Source: Tissierella_A sp964489715 | Lineage (GTDB): Bacteria; Bacillota; Clostridia; Tissierellales; Tissierellaceae | Reading direction: 5' to 3' | DNA: 7,805 bases | Assembly (NCBI GenBank): GCA_964489715.1 | Contig: CAZBAK010000062.1 | Location: 1-7,805 of the forward strand | Shown here: piece by piece, positions 6,400 to 7,805 of the stretch | How the letters are laid out: the number at the start of each line of letters is the position of its first letter | Position numbering within the stretch: the stretch's first letter is position 1 | Notes under the pieces: model-generated | Databases searched by the model: none | What the model saw: the letters and a program-made list of their open reading frames with translations, nothing else | What the model was told of the DNA's origin: nothing | Made by a program: the position numbers and the translations under genes

Positions 6400-7065
6400 T
6401 CACCCTCTTCTATTTTTATTAAAAAAGCTCCTTATAGATTCCACTTCATCCCCCCAGCCTCTGTGAACAATTTTATTTGCATCAAAGCTAAATAGTCCAA
6501 ATGCAAACTGAATAGCATAACCAAGTCCCAGAGAAAGTATTACAGTACCCAGTCCTACAGGTCCGCCTAGAAGATAGCCAACTATAAGTATTGTTATTTC
6601 AATAGAATTCCTAATAAATCTAAGGGACTTATTGGTCTTATCAATCAATAGAACCATTAGAGTATCTCTGGGTCCTGCACCAAATCCCGCACTGATATAT
6701 AGGTAAGTACCTACTCCCTGTAAGAACATAGCTAGAAACAGAGAAAGAATTCTTATGTATACATTTTCAAAGCTTGGTAGGATTTCAAAACTAGTAAGTA
6801 TATTTATAAATGTTCCTACTAAAAACATATTTGCAAGAGTTCCAATGCCTGGTCTTTGACCCATAATTATACCAATTATAATTATAGTAACTCCTACTAG
6901 TATATTTGCAGTACCCAATTTTATATTGAATATATTACCTAAACCCTGATGAAATACATCCCAAGGTGCATATCCCAGGTCCGCATTTATAGTTATAGTA
7001 ATTCCTGTGGCAATTAAGATTAAACCCAATAATAGCTTAGAATATTTTTTTAATATTGTTTCCAT
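6400..7065 (-). CDS. YczE/YitT-family integral membrane protein
   Basis: A 221-residue polytopic membrane protein resembling the YczE group (COG2364). Hydrophobic segments lie at about 9-28, 48-69, 77-93, 104-126, 153-168 and 170-192. A short basic tail ends in FFNKNRRG. Two half-repeats can be seen: ADLGYAPWDVFHQGL (28-42) and AGFGAGPRDTLMVLL (126-140). Each has a Gly-rich turn, Pro and Asp after a transmembrane helix, which suggests an inverted or duplicated fold. Family function is poorly defined; Bacillus YczE has been linked to secondary-metabolite production, which I would not transfer here. ATG at 7065 has a strong GGGAGGG site. It heads the group with the methyltransferase and amidase genes and follows the terminator of the EIIA gene. 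Confidence 0.87.
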   Translation of the reverse strand: METILKKYSKLLLGLILIATGITITINADLGYAPWDVFHQGLGNIFNIKLGTANILVGVTIIIIGIIMGQRPGIGTLANMFLVGTFINILTSFEILPSFENVYIRILSLFLAMFLQGVGTYLYISAGFGAGPRDTLMVLLIDKTNKSLRFIRNSIEITILIVGYLLGGPVGLGTVILSLGLGYAIQFAFGLFSFDANKIVHRGWGDEVESIRSFFNKNRRG

Positions 7066-7089
7066 AACTTCCCTCCCTTACTAATATCT

Positions 7090-7111
7090 CTATCTATTTT
7101 ATCATAGATAG
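7090..7111 (-). promoter_or_regulatory. Palindrome overlapping a candidate -10 box upstream of the yczE-like gene
   Basis: CTATCTAT (7090-7097) and ATAGATAG (7104-7111) form a perfect 8-bp inverted repeat with a 6-bp centre. On the minus strand it contains TATGAT (7106-7101) and TAAAAT, either of which could be the -10 of the membrane protein operon. The matching -35 region is poor: TTTTGT at 17 bp is the best I find. The position suggests an operator for a dimeric repressor or activator. The regulator is not visible in this window. Confidence 0.45.
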
Positions 7112-7125
7112 GGATAGACTTACAC

Positions 7126-7158
7126 AAAAAAAGAACCGACAGCTATAGTCAGCTCTTT
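7126..7158 (-). terminator. Intrinsic terminator of the EIIA gene
   Basis: In minus-strand RNA, AAAGAGCUGAC (7158-7148) pairs with GUCGGUUCUUU (7140-7130) over 11 bp including two G-U pairs, around a 7-base loop. UUUU (7129-7126) extends the final Us to seven. It begins 8 bases past the stop codon and separates the EIIA gene from the yczE-like operon. Confidence 0.87.
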
Positions 7159-7165
7159 GGATATT

Positions 7166-7624
7166 CTAACATACAACTTTTTTAAATAATTCTAATAATT
7201 CAGCATCTGTTGAAGCATCTAGCATTTGTCTTCTAAGTGGCTCATCTTCAATCATCTTGAGTACCCTTTGAAGCATTTCTATCTGCCCTTGTGGCTTACG
7301 AATTGCCATCATAATTACTATTTGTACTGAAAGTTTTTCTTTCTTATCTCCCATATTGGTAAATTCAACTGGATTTTTCAATGTAGCAATAGCCATGGTA
7401 GTTTTCTTAACCATATCATAGCTGGCATGGGGAATAGCTATTCCAGGATCTGTGGAAGGCAAGCCTGTAGGATAGGTTTTCTCCCTTTCATGAATTGCAT
7501 GAACATAGCTCTCATCAACATAATTTTTTTCTACTAATTCCTTTGCTAAAAACTCTAAGATCTCTCCATCACTTTTAACATCAAGATTTCTATAGACTAA
7601 ATCTTCACTTAAATTTAATTCCAT
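7166..7624 (-). CDS. PTS sugar-transporter EIIA protein, mannitol/fructose (PTS_EIIA_2) fold, GatA-like
   Basis: A 152-residue single-domain EIIA protein. It takes phosphate from HPr on a histidine and passes it to an EIIB, so it works in the cytoplasm beside a membrane EIIC. The motif YPTGLPSTDPGIAIPHASY (51-69) holds the phospho-accepting His66. The following stretch, NPVEFTNMGD then VQIVIMMAI, resembles the galactitol-type GatA branch rather than the fructose type (which has IPHTD). The domain is complete with no fused EIIB, EIIC or PRD. ATG at 7624 has GAGGGTGAG at normal spacing. The gene ends at its own terminator, so no EIIB or EIIC lies downstream. Any partners must lie to the right of the window or elsewhere. 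A purely regulatory role is possible. The sugar cannot be deduced. Confidence 0.9.
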   Translation of the reverse strand: MELNLSEDLVYRNLDVKSDGEILEFLAKELVEKNYVDESYVHAIHEREKTYPTGLPSTDPGIAIPHASYDMVKKTTMAIATLKNPVEFTNMGDKKEKLSVQIVIMMAIRKPQGQIEMLQRVLKMIEDEPLRRQMLDASTDAELLELFKKVVC

Positions 7625-7652
7625 TTATAACTCACCCTCTTTTTAAAATTTA

Positions 7653-7669
7653 TTTCTATTAAATAGAAA
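7653..7669 (-). promoter_or_regulatory. 17-bp perfect palindrome just upstream of the EIIA ribosome-binding site
   Basis: TTTCTATT (7653-7660) and AATAGAAA (7662-7669) surround one central base. It lies about 30 bp before the ATG and touches the end of the larger hairpin at 7667-7707. It could be a repressor operator or a small RNA hairpin that competes with the larger one. In such AT-rich DNA, chance is not excluded. Confidence 0.35.
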
Positions 7670-7707
7670 ATACTCCACAAGCGATAAATATTTCTGTGAA
7701 GTATTTT
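7667..7707 (-). terminator. Hairpin upstream of the EIIA gene: terminator of the preceding gene or attenuator
   Basis: In minus-strand RNA, AAAAUACUUCACA (7707-7695) pairs with UGUGGAGUAUUUU (7679-7667) over 13 bp. A U-G wobble replaces what is an A-C mismatch on the plus strand, so the structure is oriented to the minus strand. The loop is 15 bases. The tail is only moderately U-rich (UUUUCUAUUUAAU, counting the last Us of the stem). It may end the gene to the right or, if the EIIA promoter lies upstream, act as an attenuator in its leader. Confidence 0.45.
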
Positions 7708-7765
7708 ATTCAAATCTTTTTTATTCGCTTTCTATCTATACCCCTATACTTTGTAAATAAACACT

Positions 7766-7805
7766 TTATTCATTATCATCTACAATACTCCAGATTTTCT
7801 TTTCA
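7766..7805 (-). CDS. Possible C-terminal end of an upstream gene, cut by window edge
   Basis: One minus-strand frame entering at the right edge reads EKKIWSIVDDNE and stops at TAA (7768-7766). The other two frames hit stops within the first ten codons, so if a minus-strand gene runs in from the right, this is its frame. Twelve residues are too few to identify it. The hairpin at 7667-7707 would suit as its terminator. The remaining bases up to 7624 hold no other gene. Confidence 0.3.
   Translation of the reverse strand, partial: EKKIWSIVDDNE

Overview
The window is AT-rich chromosomal DNA from a low-GC, Gram-positive anaerobe. The best guess is the Clostridia/Tissierellia group. This rests on strong AGGAGG-type ribosome-binding sites, an EpsN-type aminotransferase, a secreted protein with three CWB2 (cell wall binding repeat 2) modules as in clostridial S-layer-associated proteins, and the general codon bias. 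The genus cannot be named from this sequence alone.

Layout, left to right. (1) Positions 1-1075, minus strand: the 3'-truncated end of an EpsN-like PLP-dependent sugar aminotransferase gene. It has a strong extended -10 promoter of its own (1150-1178). (2) 1302-3434, minus strand: a 710-residue exported protein with a signal peptide, three CWB2 repeats, a transglutaminase-like domain with an intact Cys-His-Asp triad, and a DUF5050-like tail. It ends in a clear intrinsic terminator. (3) 3435-3798: a 364-bp divergent intergenic region. It carries two copies of a ~50-bp element that forms a short hairpin with a compensatory base-pair change, a possible 8-codon leader ORF, and candidate promoters for both flanking genes. 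(4) 3799-4554, plus strand: a short-chain dehydrogenase/reductase followed by a textbook terminator. It is the only clear plus-strand gene. (5) 4605-7065, minus strand: a probable operon read right to left as a YczE-type membrane protein, an RlmI/YwbD-type rRNA methyltransferase that overlaps it by 4 nt, and a small cytosolic-looking N-acetylmuramoyl-L-alanine amidase. (6) 7166-7624, minus strand: a free-standing GatA-type PTS EIIA protein with its own terminator. Beyond it, at the right edge, there may be the last 12 codons of another minus-strand gene.

Functionally, the left half and the amidase concern the cell envelope: an amino-sugar for surface glycan, a wall-anchored possible protein-modifying enzyme and a peptidoglycan hydrolase. 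The rest is housekeeping or sugar-transport regulation. I see no tRNA, rRNA, CRISPR array, transposase or phage structural gene. I found no complete novel defence or mobile system. The least explained signal is the pair of covarying hairpin elements in the leader of the CWB2-transglutaminase gene.
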